Notes: generated from the letters alone by a model not told the origin. A stretch of 64,000 nt of DNA from Fibrobacter sp. (GCA_024399035.1 JAKSID010000011.1:16858-80857); one strand, 5' to 3'; counted from the first letter of the stretch, positions 17,764-26,964 are shown. Numbers and translations are program-made.

Positions 17764-18645
17764 TTAAGCAATGTTCAGGGACTGTTCGCGGATGCATTCC
17801 ACTTCGTTCTTGAGTTCGATGGCGAGAGCGGCAATTTCGGCGCTCTGGCACTTGGTACCCAAGGTGTTTGCTTCGCGGCCCATTTCCTGAAGGATAAAGC
17901 CAAGGTTCTTACCCTGAGCGCCGCCTTCCTTGAGGGCGTTGAGGAACAGCTTGTTGTGGCTCTTGAAGCGGGTGATTTCTTCGTGAATGTCCAGCTTGTC
18001 GGCCATGATGCAGGCTTCTTGCAGCAAGCGGACTTCATCAATTTCTGTATCGGCCAAAAGGACCTTGAGGCGGTCGCGGAACTTGACCTTCCAGTTTTCA
18101 ATACGCTGGGGATCCAGAACTTCCACCTTTTCAAGAACAGCATTCAGATGGTTTACGCGGTTGGTCAAGTCCACAGCCAGGTTTGCACCTTCCTTGGCGC
18201 GCATTTCGGTTACCTGATCCAGAGCCTTGTCCAGTTCTGCGGCCAAGTGCTTTTCCAAGGCTTCCTTGTCGTCACCGCTATCGGTAAACTGCAATACTTC
18301 GGGCAATGCCAAGATGTGCTCCAACTTGATTTCGCCAGAAACACCAAACTTTGTCTGCATTGCCTTAGTAATTTGTACGAACTTTTCGATGGCAGTTTCG
18401 TTGTAAGAAACAGGAATGTTACCGGCGGTACCTGCGCCCAAGGTGACGCTGAAAATCACGGAACCGCGGACCAGCTTGTCCTTGATCTGGTTCTTGAAGC
18501 CATTTTCCAAGTAGGCAAGATTCTTAGGAAGCTTGCAGGAAATGTCCAGAAAGCGGTTGTTTACGCAACGGACTTCAATGACGCAAGAGATTCCATTGTA
18601 CATGGATTCACTCTTACCAAAACCTGTCATAGACAAAATTGCCAT
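17764..18645 (-). CDS. yicC: YicC/YloC family endoribonuclease
   Basis: The 293-residue protein begins MAILSMTGFGKSE, the family hallmark, and ends with the conserved EEITRFKSHNKLFL and LGFILQEMGREANTLGTK blocks. Characterised YicC/YloC members are endoribonucleases involved in small-RNA turnover; activity here is by analogy. It lies 14 nt after metX-metW and 52 nt before lptD in the same orientation. In many bacteria yicC is next to gmk, which is not seen here. Confidence 0.94.
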   Translation of the reverse strand: MAILSMTGFGKSESMYNGISCVIEVRCVNNRFLDISCKLPKNLAYLENGFKNQIKDKLVRGSVIFSVTLGAGTAGNIPVSYNETAIEKFVQITKAMQTKFGVSGEIKLEHILALPEVLQFTDSGDDKEALEKHLAAELDKALDQVTEMRAKEGANLAVDLTNRVNHLNAVLEKVEVLDPQRIENWKVKFRDRLKVLLADTEIDEVRLLQEACIMADKLDIHEEITRFKSHNKLFLNALKEGGAQGKNLGFILQEMGREANTLGTKCQSAEIAALAIELKNEVECIREQSLNIA

Positions 18646-18659
18646 AATAAAATTCCTAA

Positions 18660-20450
18660 TTACTTCTTACTGACCACGGCGATTACGTGTTCTGCGCCAA
18701 AGTTCTTCTGGCCAATGGCGGTCAGGAACTTGCTCAGCAGCTGTTCATTCTGGAAAGCCATCTTCTCGATCTCAAGGCCTTCCTTTTCGCACAAGGTGTA
18801 AAAGTCCTTCACAGTGAGCAAACGAATGTTGGGAGTATTGTACCATTCGTAAGGCAGTTCCTTGGACTTAGGCATACGGCCATGAAGCATCAGGGAACCA
18901 CGGGCAGACCAGTGACCGAAATTGGGGAACGTAACGATAGCACGCTTTGCCACACGGAGAATTTCGTTCAGCAACGCCACCGGGTCTCGGATTTCCTGGA
19001 TGGTGCGGTTAATGATCGCATAGTCGTAGCTGTTATCCTTGATGTCGGAAATGCCACGTTCATCCAAGTTACGCTGGACCACAGGAACGTCATTTTCCAG
19101 GCAGTCCATAATGTCCTTCATGCGCTTTTCAATACCAAGACCAGAGGCATTCTTGGTGCGACGGAGATAATCGATGAGGTCGCCACTACCGCAGCCCAAG
19201 TCCAGAACCTTGGCACCATCGGTGACCAAGGATCCCAAGAGATCAAAGTCCTTTTCGTCGTGGAAAACAGGAATGGTCTGCTTGCCGGTGAGAGCGTCAA
19301 ACTTGCTATCCAGGAAGCGGCCCACAGCCTTGCCCAGGTCTTCGTCTTCAATCAGGAAACCGTCATGACCAAAGAGGGTATCCAGTTCCAGGCTCGAAAC
19401 CACCTTACCGGAATTCAGCAAGGCGCTGGTAATGCGACGGGATTCGTGAGGCGGGAACAGCCAGTCGGTGGAAAGGTTTACGTTCAGTACTTCGGCCTGA
19501 ACATTTGCAAAAGCATTTTCCAAGGAACCGTATTCCGTTTCAAGATCGAAGCAGTCCGTGGCGTGAGCGATGTGCAAGTAGCTGTTGGCGTCGAAACGGT
19601 CCACAAACTTTGCACCCTGGTAACGCAGGTAGCTTTCCAGCGGCAGGTCCAAATCAAAAGGAGTGCTGTAGGTAATTGCGTGGTTCTTGTGCTCGTGATC
19701 CTGGGCGCGCTTAAACTTCTTTTCCATACCCACGGCACTGAGGTAAGTGATATGGGCAAGCTTACGGGCGTTGGCCAAGCCTACATCCGGGTGGGCGGCT
19801 TCGTAATAGTCGCCGTTGTTGTAATTGGGGTCCTGGGTAATCACATCGCGAGCCACAATTTCAAAACCAAGAGCCTGGCTGCTAAAGCGAGGAGACGTTG
19901 CAATGAGAACGCAACGCTTTACCTGTTCAGGATAGTAGATAGCCCATTTCATGGCCTGGAAGCCACCCATGGAGCCACCGATCACACAATAAATATCCTT
20001 GATTCCCAGATGGTCGGCCAGTTCCTTTTGGGCATGGACCATATCGCCAATGGTAATGGTGGGGAAAGTGCTGCCATAGGGCTTGCCGGTGCGGGGATTG
20101 ATTGTTGCAGGACCTGTGGTACCCTTACAGCCACCCAGAATGTTGCTGCACACCACAAAGAAACGGTCCGTATCCACAGGCTTACCCGGGCCAATGAGAG
20201 CGTCCCACCAACCAGGCTTTTTATCATCGGGGGAATAATAACCGGCCACGTGGGCATCGGCGGTCAGCGGAGAGGTGACCCACACGGTATTATTCTTTTC
20301 GGCATTCAAGGTGCCGTAAGTTTCGTAACGAATTTCCAAAGCAGGAAGAGTCTTGCCGCTTTCAAGCAAGAAACCTTGGTCCCCATAATCCTTAACGAAG
20401 GTCTGGGGAACGACCGGGCAAAGACTTCCATTATGCAAAGATTCACTCAT
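18660..20450 (-). CDS. metXW: MetX-MetW fusion: homoserine O-acyltransferase plus methionine biosynthesis protein MetW
   Basis: A single 596-residue frame joins two proteins that are usually separate. Residues 1-385 are an alpha/beta-hydrolase acyltransferase that activates homoserine for methionine synthesis: nucleophile Ser160 in GGSMGG, and a catalytic Asp329 and His362 in STDWLFPP and FGHDGFL. Residues about 400-596 are MetW, a class I methyltransferase-fold protein with motif VLDLGCGSG at 415-423. The frame is continuous and both halves keep their core motifs, so this is a real fusion and not a frameshift artefact. MetW is known to support MetX activity where the two genes are adjacent. 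The acyl donor (acetyl or succinyl) cannot be set from motifs alone. Confidence 0.95.
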   Translation of the reverse strand: MSESLHNGSLCPVVPQTFVKDYGDQGFLLESGKTLPALEIRYETYGTLNAEKNNTVWVTSPLTADAHVAGYYSPDDKKPGWWDALIGPGKPVDTDRFFVVCSNILGGCKGTTGPATINPRTGKPYGSTFPTITIGDMVHAQKELADHLGIKDIYCVIGGSMGGFQAMKWAIYYPEQVKRCVLIATSPRFSSQALGFEIVARDVITQDPNYNNGDYYEAAHPDVGLANARKLAHITYLSAVGMEKKFKRAQDHEHKNHAITYSTPFDLDLPLESYLRYQGAKFVDRFDANSYLHIAHATDCFDLETEYGSLENAFANVQAEVLNVNLSTDWLFPPHESRRITSALLNSGKVVSSLELDTLFGHDGFLIEDEDLGKAVGRFLDSKFDALTGKQTIPVFHDEKDFDLLGSLVTDGAKVLDLGCGSGDLIDYLRRTKNASGLGIEKRMKDIMDCLENDVPVVQRNLDERGISDIKDNSYDYAIINRTIQEIRDPVALLNEILRVAKRAIVTFPNFGHWSARGSLMLHGRMPKSKELPYEWYNTPNIRLLTVKDFYTLCEKEGLEIEKMAFQNEQLLSKFLTAIGQKNFGAEHVIAVVSKK

Positions 20451-20464
20451 ATGCGTAAATATAG

Positions 20465-21346
20465 CTACTTGTCTTCGGCGCGTTTGCCAGTCCAGCCCAG
20501 CTTTTCGCGAAGGGCGCCCACGAAACCTGTGTGACGCATGCGAAGGAAGGTGGTAAAGGACTTGCTCTGGGTGAGAACCACGTAATCGTCAGGTTCCAGA
20601 GGTACGCAGGAGCGGCCGTCAAAAACCAAGTCCAAAGTCTTGCCGGCGGCAGGGCGCAGTACCAAAGTTTTGTCGGTCAAGGACATGACCAGAGGGCGAA
20701 CGGAAAGACTCCCGGGAGCAACCGGAGTAAGCACCACCGCGTAAGTTGCAGGGTGAATGATTGGGCCACCGGCAGCCAGATTGTAGGCCGTGGAACCCGT
20801 CGGCGTAGAAACCAGCAGAGAATCTGCCCAATATTCCGTATATTCGGTGCCGTTGTAGGCAACGTTCACGTTCACCATACGTTCGGGAGCGTGGGCGCGG
20901 ACGTGGACTTCGTTCAAGACGGTCTGCTTAGCAATGCATTTTTTACCGTGGTAGACAGAGGCGTCCACCATCATGCGGTCGCGAGTTGTGAAGTTACCAT
21001 TCAACAAGTCGTCCAAGGTCTGGTGCAGGTCTCTAATGCGAGTTTCGGCCAAAAAGCCCACGTGGCCCGCGTTCACCCCAAGAATCGGAATGTTATGACC
21101 CAAGGCAATATGGGCGGCAGAAAGAACGGTACCGTCACCGCCAACAGCCAAAAGCAAGTCTGCCTTCTTGATGGAAGCTTCCTTCACAATCTTGATGGGT
21201 TTCTTTACCAGGCCTTTCAAGTTATCCATGGCAATGAACTTCATCTCGGGATGAGAAACAGCCCACTCTGCAATAGAATCCAGAGCACGAGCCAGATCCA
21301 GGCTCTTTTCCTTCCAGCCAATGATGCCGACAGTTCTGATCTGCAT
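20465..21346 (-). CDS. nadK: NAD kinase
   Basis: This enzyme phosphorylates NAD to NADP in the cytoplasm. The 293-residue protein has GGDGT at 69-73 with the catalytic Asp, LNEV for adenosine binding, and STPTGSTAYNLAAGGPIIHP for the second nucleotide site. The ATG at 21346 lies just after the stop of the AroA-like gene and has GGGAGA about 8 nt upstream inside that gene's end, so translation is coupled. The following metX-metW starts 14 nt later. Confidence 0.97.
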   Translation of the reverse strand: MQIRTVGIIGWKEKSLDLARALDSIAEWAVSHPEMKFIAMDNLKGLVKKPIKIVKEASIKKADLLLAVGGDGTVLSAAHIALGHNIPILGVNAGHVGFLAETRIRDLHQTLDDLLNGNFTTRDRMMVDASVYHGKKCIAKQTVLNEVHVRAHAPERMVNVNVAYNGTEYTEYWADSLLVSTPTGSTAYNLAAGGPIIHPATYAVVLTPVAPGSLSVRPLVMSLTDKTLVLRPAAGKTLDLVFDGRSCVPLEPDDYVVLTQSKSFTTFLRMRHTGFVGALREKLGWTGKRAEDK

Positions 21347-21349
21347 AAA

Positions 21350-22714
21350 CTATTCTCCCTTCTCCACCACAATAGAATTTGCCTGATTCAGCTTTTCCAA
21401 AATTCCAGGATAAACCTTTTCTACCACATCGCTGTTTGCCACAGGTTCCGTGTTCTGCAGGGCAACGGAAAGCACACTTAAGGCAAGTCCCATTGCAGCG
21501 GAGTCTCCCCCGTCAAAGTCGTTACCGTTCATTACGGTTTCCAAACCGCGGATGACAAGGCCGTCGTCATAGACGCCTACTTCGGCACCTGTCTTGCGAA
21601 GGTTTTCAGCAAGTCGTTCGTTCACCGGACGCATCTTCTGGCGAACTTCCTTGGGCAAGCGCAAAATGGTTTCGCCTTCTGCAAAGCAGGCCGCAACAGC
21701 CAGGAACGGATATTCCTCTAGGCCTGTAGCGATGGCATCTTCAGAAAATCGACGACCCTGCAAGCGCTTTCCAGAAACCAGCGGGAAAGCTTCAATATCT
21801 GCGTACACATCGCCAAAGCGTTCGCGGCGGCCGATGGTTTCAAAGCTTGCGCCCATACGCTTCAAGCAAGTCAACGCACCAGCACGAGAGGAATTCATAT
21901 CCACGTTCTTGATGGCAACGCAGGCATTCTTGGGCAGGTTCCCTATGGTAGCCAACAGCACCAAGGCCATAGCTTCGGTGGTGTCGCCAGGAATAAAGTA
22001 TTCGCGAGCGGTAATCACCTTGGTCTCGGAAAGTTCCGTAAACTGGGTACGTTCAATTTTCTGGCCACGAGCCATCATCATGCGACGTTCCAGTTCCGTA
22101 AGCTGGTCCATGCCGCGGCCTTCGTACTTCAGGTTCACACCAAAGTACATGAGCATTTTCGTCAGCTGGTCATGGACCGTGGACTTTTCTTCGAAGGAGG
22201 TGTAACCGTAATTCACCAGATTACGCAACAACAAGCGGTTGCGCATAATGTAGGCCACGTTACCCAGGGAATCCTTCTTGATGGCGGGATCTTCGGGAGC
22301 AAAGGTAAAAGAGAACTTGGCCGGCTCATCGGAAACGGGCTTTACCTTGAAGTAGGCCAGCAGGGTCTCCTTGGCATGGGCGACCTTTGCAATGCCAGCT
22401 TCATCGGCTTCGGCTGCGAAGGTATAGATTTGTTCGGAATCCTTGGAGGCCAAGGTCCAAAGCAGAACGTTTCTGGACTCGCTAAAGTCCATAGACAACA
22501 TGGAAGGCAACCTGTACTGGAAGCCCAAGCCAGTCAATACCAGCTGGTGGCCCTGAACCTCGTAGTTCAGACCATATTCCTTAAGGGCCTCGGCAAAAGG
22601 TTCAGCGTCGGCGGCCCAGGCAAAATCTTCAAGAACGGTACGGCCATTCACCAAGAGCGCCATTACCAGCGCCAGGTCCATGCGTTCGCGGTCCGGGTTC
22701 AGCAAAAAATCCAT
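21350..22714 (-). CDS. Divergent EPSP synthase-like protein (AroA fold, active-site residues lost)
   Basis: The 454-residue protein follows the EPSP-synthase fold along its length: IPGDTTEAMALVLLATIG, GDVYADIEAFPLVSGKRLQG and TGAEVGVYDDGLVIRG all align to family blocks. Key substrate residues are missing. The N-terminal PGxKSxxxR reads NPDRERMDL, the DELP block reads LEEYP, and the RxKExDR block reads RQKMRPVNER. Canonical AroA joins shikimate 3-phosphate and PEP in aromatic synthesis. Here either the chemistry has shifted or the protein is regulatory. The setting (chorismate mutase, tyrA) ties it to aromatic metabolism. It begins 17 nt after tyrA. Confidence 0.8.
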   Translation of the reverse strand: MDFLLNPDRERMDLALVMALLVNGRTVLEDFAWAADAEPFAEALKEYGLNYEVQGHQLVLTGLGFQYRLPSMLSMDFSESRNVLLWTLASKDSEQIYTFAAEADEAGIAKVAHAKETLLAYFKVKPVSDEPAKFSFTFAPEDPAIKKDSLGNVAYIMRNRLLLRNLVNYGYTSFEEKSTVHDQLTKMLMYFGVNLKYEGRGMDQLTELERRMMMARGQKIERTQFTELSETKVITAREYFIPGDTTEAMALVLLATIGNLPKNACVAIKNVDMNSSRAGALTCLKRMGASFETIGRRERFGDVYADIEAFPLVSGKRLQGRRFSEDAIATGLEEYPFLAVAACFAEGETILRLPKEVRQKMRPVNERLAENLRKTGAEVGVYDDGLVIRGLETVMNGNDFDGGDSAAMGLALSVLSVALQNTEPVANSDVVEKVYPGILEKLNQANSIVVEKGE

Positions 22715-22731
22715 CGGCGTTTTATCCTTTA

Positions 22732-23871
22732 TTAGCGTTCCTTGACTTCGTAATCCATCAGACCCAGAATCTGGACCGCGCGGCGGGCTTCTTCGGGAGT
22801 CTTGAAGGCAAGCAAAAGCGTTCCCGCAATATTTTCACGGACCTTCATCAATTCGATGTCGCGAATGTTCAAGCCTGCATCGGCAAGAGGCTGCAGCACA
22901 TGGAGCAATGCGCCCGGCACATCCTTCAGCGGAACTGTAATTTCGGAGAATGCGGCGGCAGCATTGCGGCCCGGTACAAACAAACTGGCGCGGCCATCGT
23001 TACCAGCCTTGAAAACCCTTTCCAACTTTGCAGAACTGTCATCTGCAGCAGGCTTACCGTCGGCAACCACCACCAAGCTATCCATGGCGGCAATAGTTTC
23101 GTCGATACCTTCACGAACTTCACGGAGGGCACGGACCGTTTCACTGCGGTTCGTCACAGCAATATCGTGCCACATGTTCCAGCCACTGGCAGCAATGCGG
23201 GTCATATCCCTAAAGGCACGACCGGCGTAGTGCTGGTAGTTCTTTTCCACCAGGCGTTCCGGCAGGCTTGCTGCCAAAGTGGAACTGAGCATCTGGGGCA
23301 TATGGCTTACCCAAGCCATAGTCATATCGTGATGTTCCGGCGGGAAAACCACAGAGTTTGCCCCCAGGAAAGAAATCAACTGGAGAAGCGGCTTGTAGGC
23401 GGCTTCATCGGTGCCTTCCGGAGGGCAAACAAACCAGTAGGCATTTTCAAAAATGGAAGGATCGTTATATTCCAAGGTACGCTTTTCGGAACCTGCCATG
23501 GGGTGGCTACCCACAAAGCAGAACGGAGCCGGAAGCTTGGATCCGGCCTTGCAGATTTCCACCTTGGTGCTGCCAATGTCGCTGACCAGAATGGGGCTGT
23601 GGTCTGCGGGCAACTGCACCTTGGAAAGAGCGTCAATCGTCTTGAGAATATGAAGAATGGGGGAACAAAGAAGAATAAGGTCAGAACCTTCAGCCCACTT
23701 TTCAGTTTCGTCGTAGCTGAAGAATTCATCTGCAATGCCCATTTCCTTGGCACGGTCCAAGGTGGATTCAGAACTGACGGCACGAATAACAGTAGGCAGC
23801 TTAGCCTGCTTAACGGCTGCGGCAATGGAACTAGCCAAAAGGCCAAAACCAACCAAAGTGATTCTCTGCAT
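22732..23871 (-). CDS. tyrA: Prephenate dehydrogenase with C-terminal ACT domain
   Basis: This enzyme oxidises prephenate to 4-hydroxyphenylpyruvate in tyrosine synthesis. The 379-residue protein has an N-terminal Rossmann fold (ITLVGFGLLASSIA at 4-17), the catalytic-site segment FVGSHPMAGSEKRT near 116-129 with its His, and a helical dimer domain. The last 75 residues (SEITVPLKDVPGALLHVLQP onward) are an ACT domain, which normally binds tyrosine for feedback control. The chorismate mutase that makes its substrate ends 1 nt upstream, so the two act in sequence. Confidence 0.95.
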   Translation of the reverse strand: MQRITLVGFGLLASSIAAAVKQAKLPTVIRAVSSESTLDRAKEMGIADEFFSYDETEKWAEGSDLILLCSPILHILKTIDALSKVQLPADHSPILVSDIGSTKVEICKAGSKLPAPFCFVGSHPMAGSEKRTLEYNDPSIFENAYWFVCPPEGTDEAAYKPLLQLISFLGANSVVFPPEHHDMTMAWVSHMPQMLSSTLAASLPERLVEKNYQHYAGRAFRDMTRIAASGWNMWHDIAVTNRSETVRALREVREGIDETIAAMDSLVVVADGKPAADDSSAKLERVFKAGNDGRASLFVPGRNAAAAFSEITVPLKDVPGALLHVLQPLADAGLNIRDIELMKVRENIAGTLLLAFKTPEEARRAVQILGLMDYEVKER

Positions 23872-23872
23872 C

Positions 23873-24127
23873 TTAATCCTCTACCTTGCGGGTTTCTTCC
23901 ATAATGACTTGGAAAATTCTCTTGATGGAATCCGAAGAAAGGGGGCCGTTAGTCATGGAACCCACACGGTCCAAAACAGCCTGCTCGCGAGTCGCATCCA
24001 GCACCGGCAAGCCCAATTCTTTTTTCAGTTTGCCGATTTCGGTTGCAAAAGTTGCACGCTTATTCAAGAGAGCAATCAGCTCCCCGTTCAATTCGTCAAT
24101 ACGATTACGCCAATCTTCAATACTCAT
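23873..24127 (-). CDS. aroQ: Chorismate mutase (AroQ class, monofunctional)
   Basis: The 84-residue, all-helical protein follows the AroQ pattern: WRNRIDELNGELIALLNKRA with the active-site Arg and Glu, then EIGKLKKELGLPVLDATREQAV, and a last helix. It converts chorismate to prephenate, which tyrA uses next. The ATG at 24127 is preferred to a TTG three codons earlier. It is the first gene of the 11-kb minus-strand run, so a promoter should lie in the short gap to 24140. Confidence 0.92.
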   Translation of the reverse strand: MSIEDWRNRIDELNGELIALLNKRATFATEIGKLKKELGLPVLDATREQAVLDRVGSMTNGPLSSDSIKRIFQVIMEETRKVED

Positions 24128-24140
24128 ATTGGGCAAAATA

Positions 24141-24170
24141 GAAAAAAGCGAGGGAAATCTCCCCCGCTTT
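24141..24170 (-). terminator. Terminator of the GH53 gene
   Basis: On the minus strand AAAGCGGGGGA / TCCCTCGCTTT (one mismatch) is followed by a T-run. It begins 11 nt after the GH53 stop and separates it from the aroQ operon downstream. Confidence 0.88.
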
Positions 24171-24181
24171 GATCCAAATAA

Positions 24182-25588
24182 CTAGCGGAACAACACCTTA
24201 TACTCGTCGAAAGCCTTGGCATTTGCCTTTAAATTATTGCCGACCCAGTCAAACATGGCCGTGCCCCAAGCTCCCGAACGTTCCGGTTCCCAAATAAAGG
24301 CCCCTATTCCACGAGGAATTTCATCCATGATTTGGTGAGTCTTGGCACGGGATCCATCGTAGGCATAGTAATCTGATTTCGATGCGCCATTGTATTCCGC
24401 AATCATGAACTCAAGATTATTGTAAGTCTTACCCAAATCAATCATTAATTTTTTCCATGAATCAGGATTACCATGCTCATAGGCCGTATAAGCGGAGAAC
24501 GCCATTACATCCGGGACCACCTTAGAATTCATGATGATGGATTTCATCCACCATTCCACCGTGTTAGTCTTGTGGGGGCTTTCAATATGGAAGACAACTT
24601 TTATGTTGTTCGAAATTTCCTTGACAGCACGGGCACCTGCTGCCAAGTATTTTGCAGTATTGGCAATACCTTGGCTGCTACCCATTCCACCATTGACCGC
24701 ACCATCGGCCTGGCTAGGCTTATTTCCCCAGCAATCAGTATTACTGCTCGGGACTTCGCGAAGCATGCCATTGGTTATTTCGTTACCTACCTGAACCATT
24801 TCGGGCAAGGCTCCGGCTTCCTTCAAAGCCTGCAAAACATCCTTGGTGTAAGCGTAGACAGAATCCGCCATCACCTTAGAATCGCGAATGTTGCGCCAAC
24901 GTTCCGGGATAATCTGCTTACCCGGATCTGCCCAATTATCACTATAGTGGAAATCAAGAAGAAGTTTGAAGCCCAACGCCTTGGCACGCTTAGCATAGGC
25001 GACCACATGTTCCTTGTCACCAAAAGCTTCTACGTTCTGGGGAAATTCTCCAAAGCCCTGATCACAACCGTCAGAAGCATAGCCGAACTCTGCCTTGGGA
25101 TCAACAAAAGTCTTTAGACGAATGTAGTTGAAACCGTGATCTCGGAGGATTACAAAAAGATCCTTTTCCCGTCCATCTACATCAAAGAATTTAACTCCCT
25201 TGGCTTCGAGTTCCTGAGCCTGCGAAATATCTGCTCCAAGAATCTTATTGTACTGAGGATAGACCTTTTCAATAGAAGAAGAGGAAAACGGTTCACAGGA
25301 AGAGGATAGTGGCGGCTGCTCGCTAGAGGAAGAGATGTTCACCTCTTCACTGGAAGACGACGAGTTAGAAGAACTGCCAGGCAATTCTTCTGAAGAAGAT
25401 TCAGGTTGAGCTTCAGCCGAGGATTCGGCCAGAACTTCAGACGATGAGCTGTTAGAAACCACTTCAATTGAGCTAGATGACAATTGTACAGATTCTTCCG
25501 GCGCCGAAACACCTTCATTTTCACCACAAGCTGTTAAAGCCAACACTCCGGCCACAGCGCCAATCACAAATCCTTTTATTTTACCCAT
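24182..25588 (-). CDS. GH53 arabinogalactan endo-beta-1,4-galactanase lipoprotein
   Basis: This secreted enzyme should cut beta-1,4-galactan side chains of pectin. The 468-residue protein has a lipoprotein signal with Cys21 (ALTAC). A Ser/Glu-rich linker of about 85 residues with many SSSS runs follows, then a GH53 TIM barrel from about residue 115. Barrel signatures are ILGADISQ, LLDFHYSDNWADPGKQ, VQVGNEITNGML (acid/base Glu) and MIAEYNG (nucleophile Glu). The lipid anchor and long flexible linker suggest display on the outer membrane. ATG 25588 is preferred over one at 25621. It is a single gene with its own terminator. Confidence 0.95.
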   Translation of the reverse strand: MGKIKGFVIGAVAGVLALTACGENEGVSAPEESVQLSSSSIEVVSNSSSSEVLAESSAEAQPESSSEELPGSSSNSSSSSEEVNISSSSEQPPLSSSCEPFSSSSIEKVYPQYNKILGADISQAQELEAKGVKFFDVDGREKDLFVILRDHGFNYIRLKTFVDPKAEFGYASDGCDQGFGEFPQNVEAFGDKEHVVAYAKRAKALGFKLLLDFHYSDNWADPGKQIIPERWRNIRDSKVMADSVYAYTKDVLQALKEAGALPEMVQVGNEITNGMLREVPSSNTDCWGNKPSQADGAVNGGMGSSQGIANTAKYLAAGARAVKEISNNIKVVFHIESPHKTNTVEWWMKSIIMNSKVVPDVMAFSAYTAYEHGNPDSWKKLMIDLGKTYNNLEFMIAEYNGASKSDYYAYDGSRAKTHQIMDEIPRGIGAFIWEPERSGAWGTAMFDWVGNNLKANAKAFDEYKVLFR

Positions 25589-25662
25589 AACTCTAAATTT
25601 ATTCTTTTTGAGATGAAACATCCGTTAACAATTCGTAAAAAGTCTATCTTTCTCTATGAATT

Positions 25663-26952
25663 ATGCTGAACTTTGAATTGCTTACATCCCCCGCCGTGCA
25701 GGAATTTATCCAGAACGCGTTTAAACGCAAGATGGACGCCTTGCAGGTTTCTACGGCTTTGAACAAGGCGGGATATAGTAACGAAGAACGCGCGGCCATT
25801 ATGGACTACATGGCATTGGTTCCAAAGTTCCGCGAAAAATTTTATGGTGAAGCCGGCAAAAAATGCGACGCATTTTTGCTTTGCGACCGTCTGGCTTTGG
25901 AGCAAAGTACCGCCCAGGATATCGGAAGATACAAGGCGAACCTTTGGCCCACAGAAGGTTCTGTGAACGATCTTTGCTGTGGAATGGGCGGTGACAGCTT
26001 TTTCTTGCCTTCGGCACTGAAGGTTATTGGCGTTGATTTAGATGAAAATCGCTTGGCCATGTACCGCTATAATTCAAACGTTATGCGAGGTGCTGTTTCC
26101 GAAACGATCCTAGGAGATGTTCGCACCATCGACAACCGAGCCGATTACTTTACCATCGACCCGGCCCGCCGTGCCGTAGAAGGCGAGAACCAGCGAGACC
26201 TTCGCAACCTCACGCCAACCTTCGAAGAAGTCCTGGAAATTTCAAAGCATTACAAGGGCGGAATGGCAAAGCTTCCTCCGGGATATCCCACCGATGAAAT
26301 TCCCCAGGACGCAGAACTGGTCTATTTGGGAAGCCATTCCGACTGTCGCGAATTGCTGGTTCTGTTCGGCAGCCTCGCTCACAATCCGGGAAAAGTCCGC
26401 GCCATTATGGTGGACAAGTCCGGCAATGTAGTGAAGGCCGCCGACGGTTCAGACGCCATCTGGAACGGCACACTCAGTGAAATCCAGGCAGCCTCCAACA
26501 AGGATGCAGAACACGATCTGCCCGGCTGCGAAAGAAGTTTCCGCAACGCCACCAGCGAAAGCGACTTGCCGGTGGGCAAAGTGGCGGAATATTTGGCTGA
26601 GCCCACCGCCCTCCTGATTCGTAGTCACTTGTTTGGCGCAGTGGCAATCGCAGCCGCTCCCGACGCGCACCTCATTTCCGAAGGCATCGCCTATGTGACC
26701 TGCAGCGCCCCGCTGCCCTCCCCTGCCTTTGCGAACTTCAAGATTCTCGACAAGTGCGAAATCGCCACCAGCGCCGTCCGCGACATGCTGAAACGCCATA
26801 ACGTTGGCAAGCTAACCATGAAACTCCGCGGCGTCAAGCTGGACCCCGATGAAGAAATCAAGCGTTTGAAGCCTAAGGGCAAGCAATCCGCCATTCTTTT
26901 CTACACCCGATTTATGGGCGAAAAAATTGCCATTCTGGCAGAACGACTTTAA
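25663..26952 (+). CDS. Class I SAM-dependent methyltransferase with THUMP-like C-terminal domain
   Basis: The 429-residue protein has a helical N-terminus and a SAM-binding motif NDLCCGMGGD near 104-113, followed by VIGVDLDENRL. The distinctive FTIDPARR box comes near 164-171, and a THUMP-like C-terminal domain ends with LRGVKLDPDEEIKRLKPKGKQSAILFYTR. This combination is a known family, probably modifying RNA, but the substrate has not been established to my knowledge. No signal peptide is present. It is divergent from GH53 and 12 nt upstream of a CAP-domain lipoprotein. Confidence 0.85.
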   Translation: MLNFELLTSPAVQEFIQNAFKRKMDALQVSTALNKAGYSNEERAAIMDYMALVPKFREKFYGEAGKKCDAFLLCDRLALEQSTAQDIGRYKANLWPTEGSVNDLCCGMGGDSFFLPSALKVIGVDLDENRLAMYRYNSNVMRGAVSETILGDVRTIDNRADYFTIDPARRAVEGENQRDLRNLTPTFEEVLEISKHYKGGMAKLPPGYPTDEIPQDAELVYLGSHSDCRELLVLFGSLAHNPGKVRAIMVDKSGNVVKAADGSDAIWNGTLSEIQAASNKDAEHDLPGCERSFRNATSESDLPVGKVAEYLAEPTALLIRSHLFGAVAIAAAPDAHLISEGIAYVTCSAPLPSPAFANFKILDKCEIATSAVRDMLKRHNVGKLTMKLRGVKLDPDEEIKRLKPKGKQSAILFYTRFMGEKIAILAERL

Positions 26953-26964
26953 GAAAGAAATACA

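Noticed and set aside
25580..25595. TTTTACCCATAA, identical to one half-site of the nuclease array
   Set aside because: It overlaps the start codon of the GH53 gene (MGKI), has no inverted partner at 36 nt, and is probably chance.
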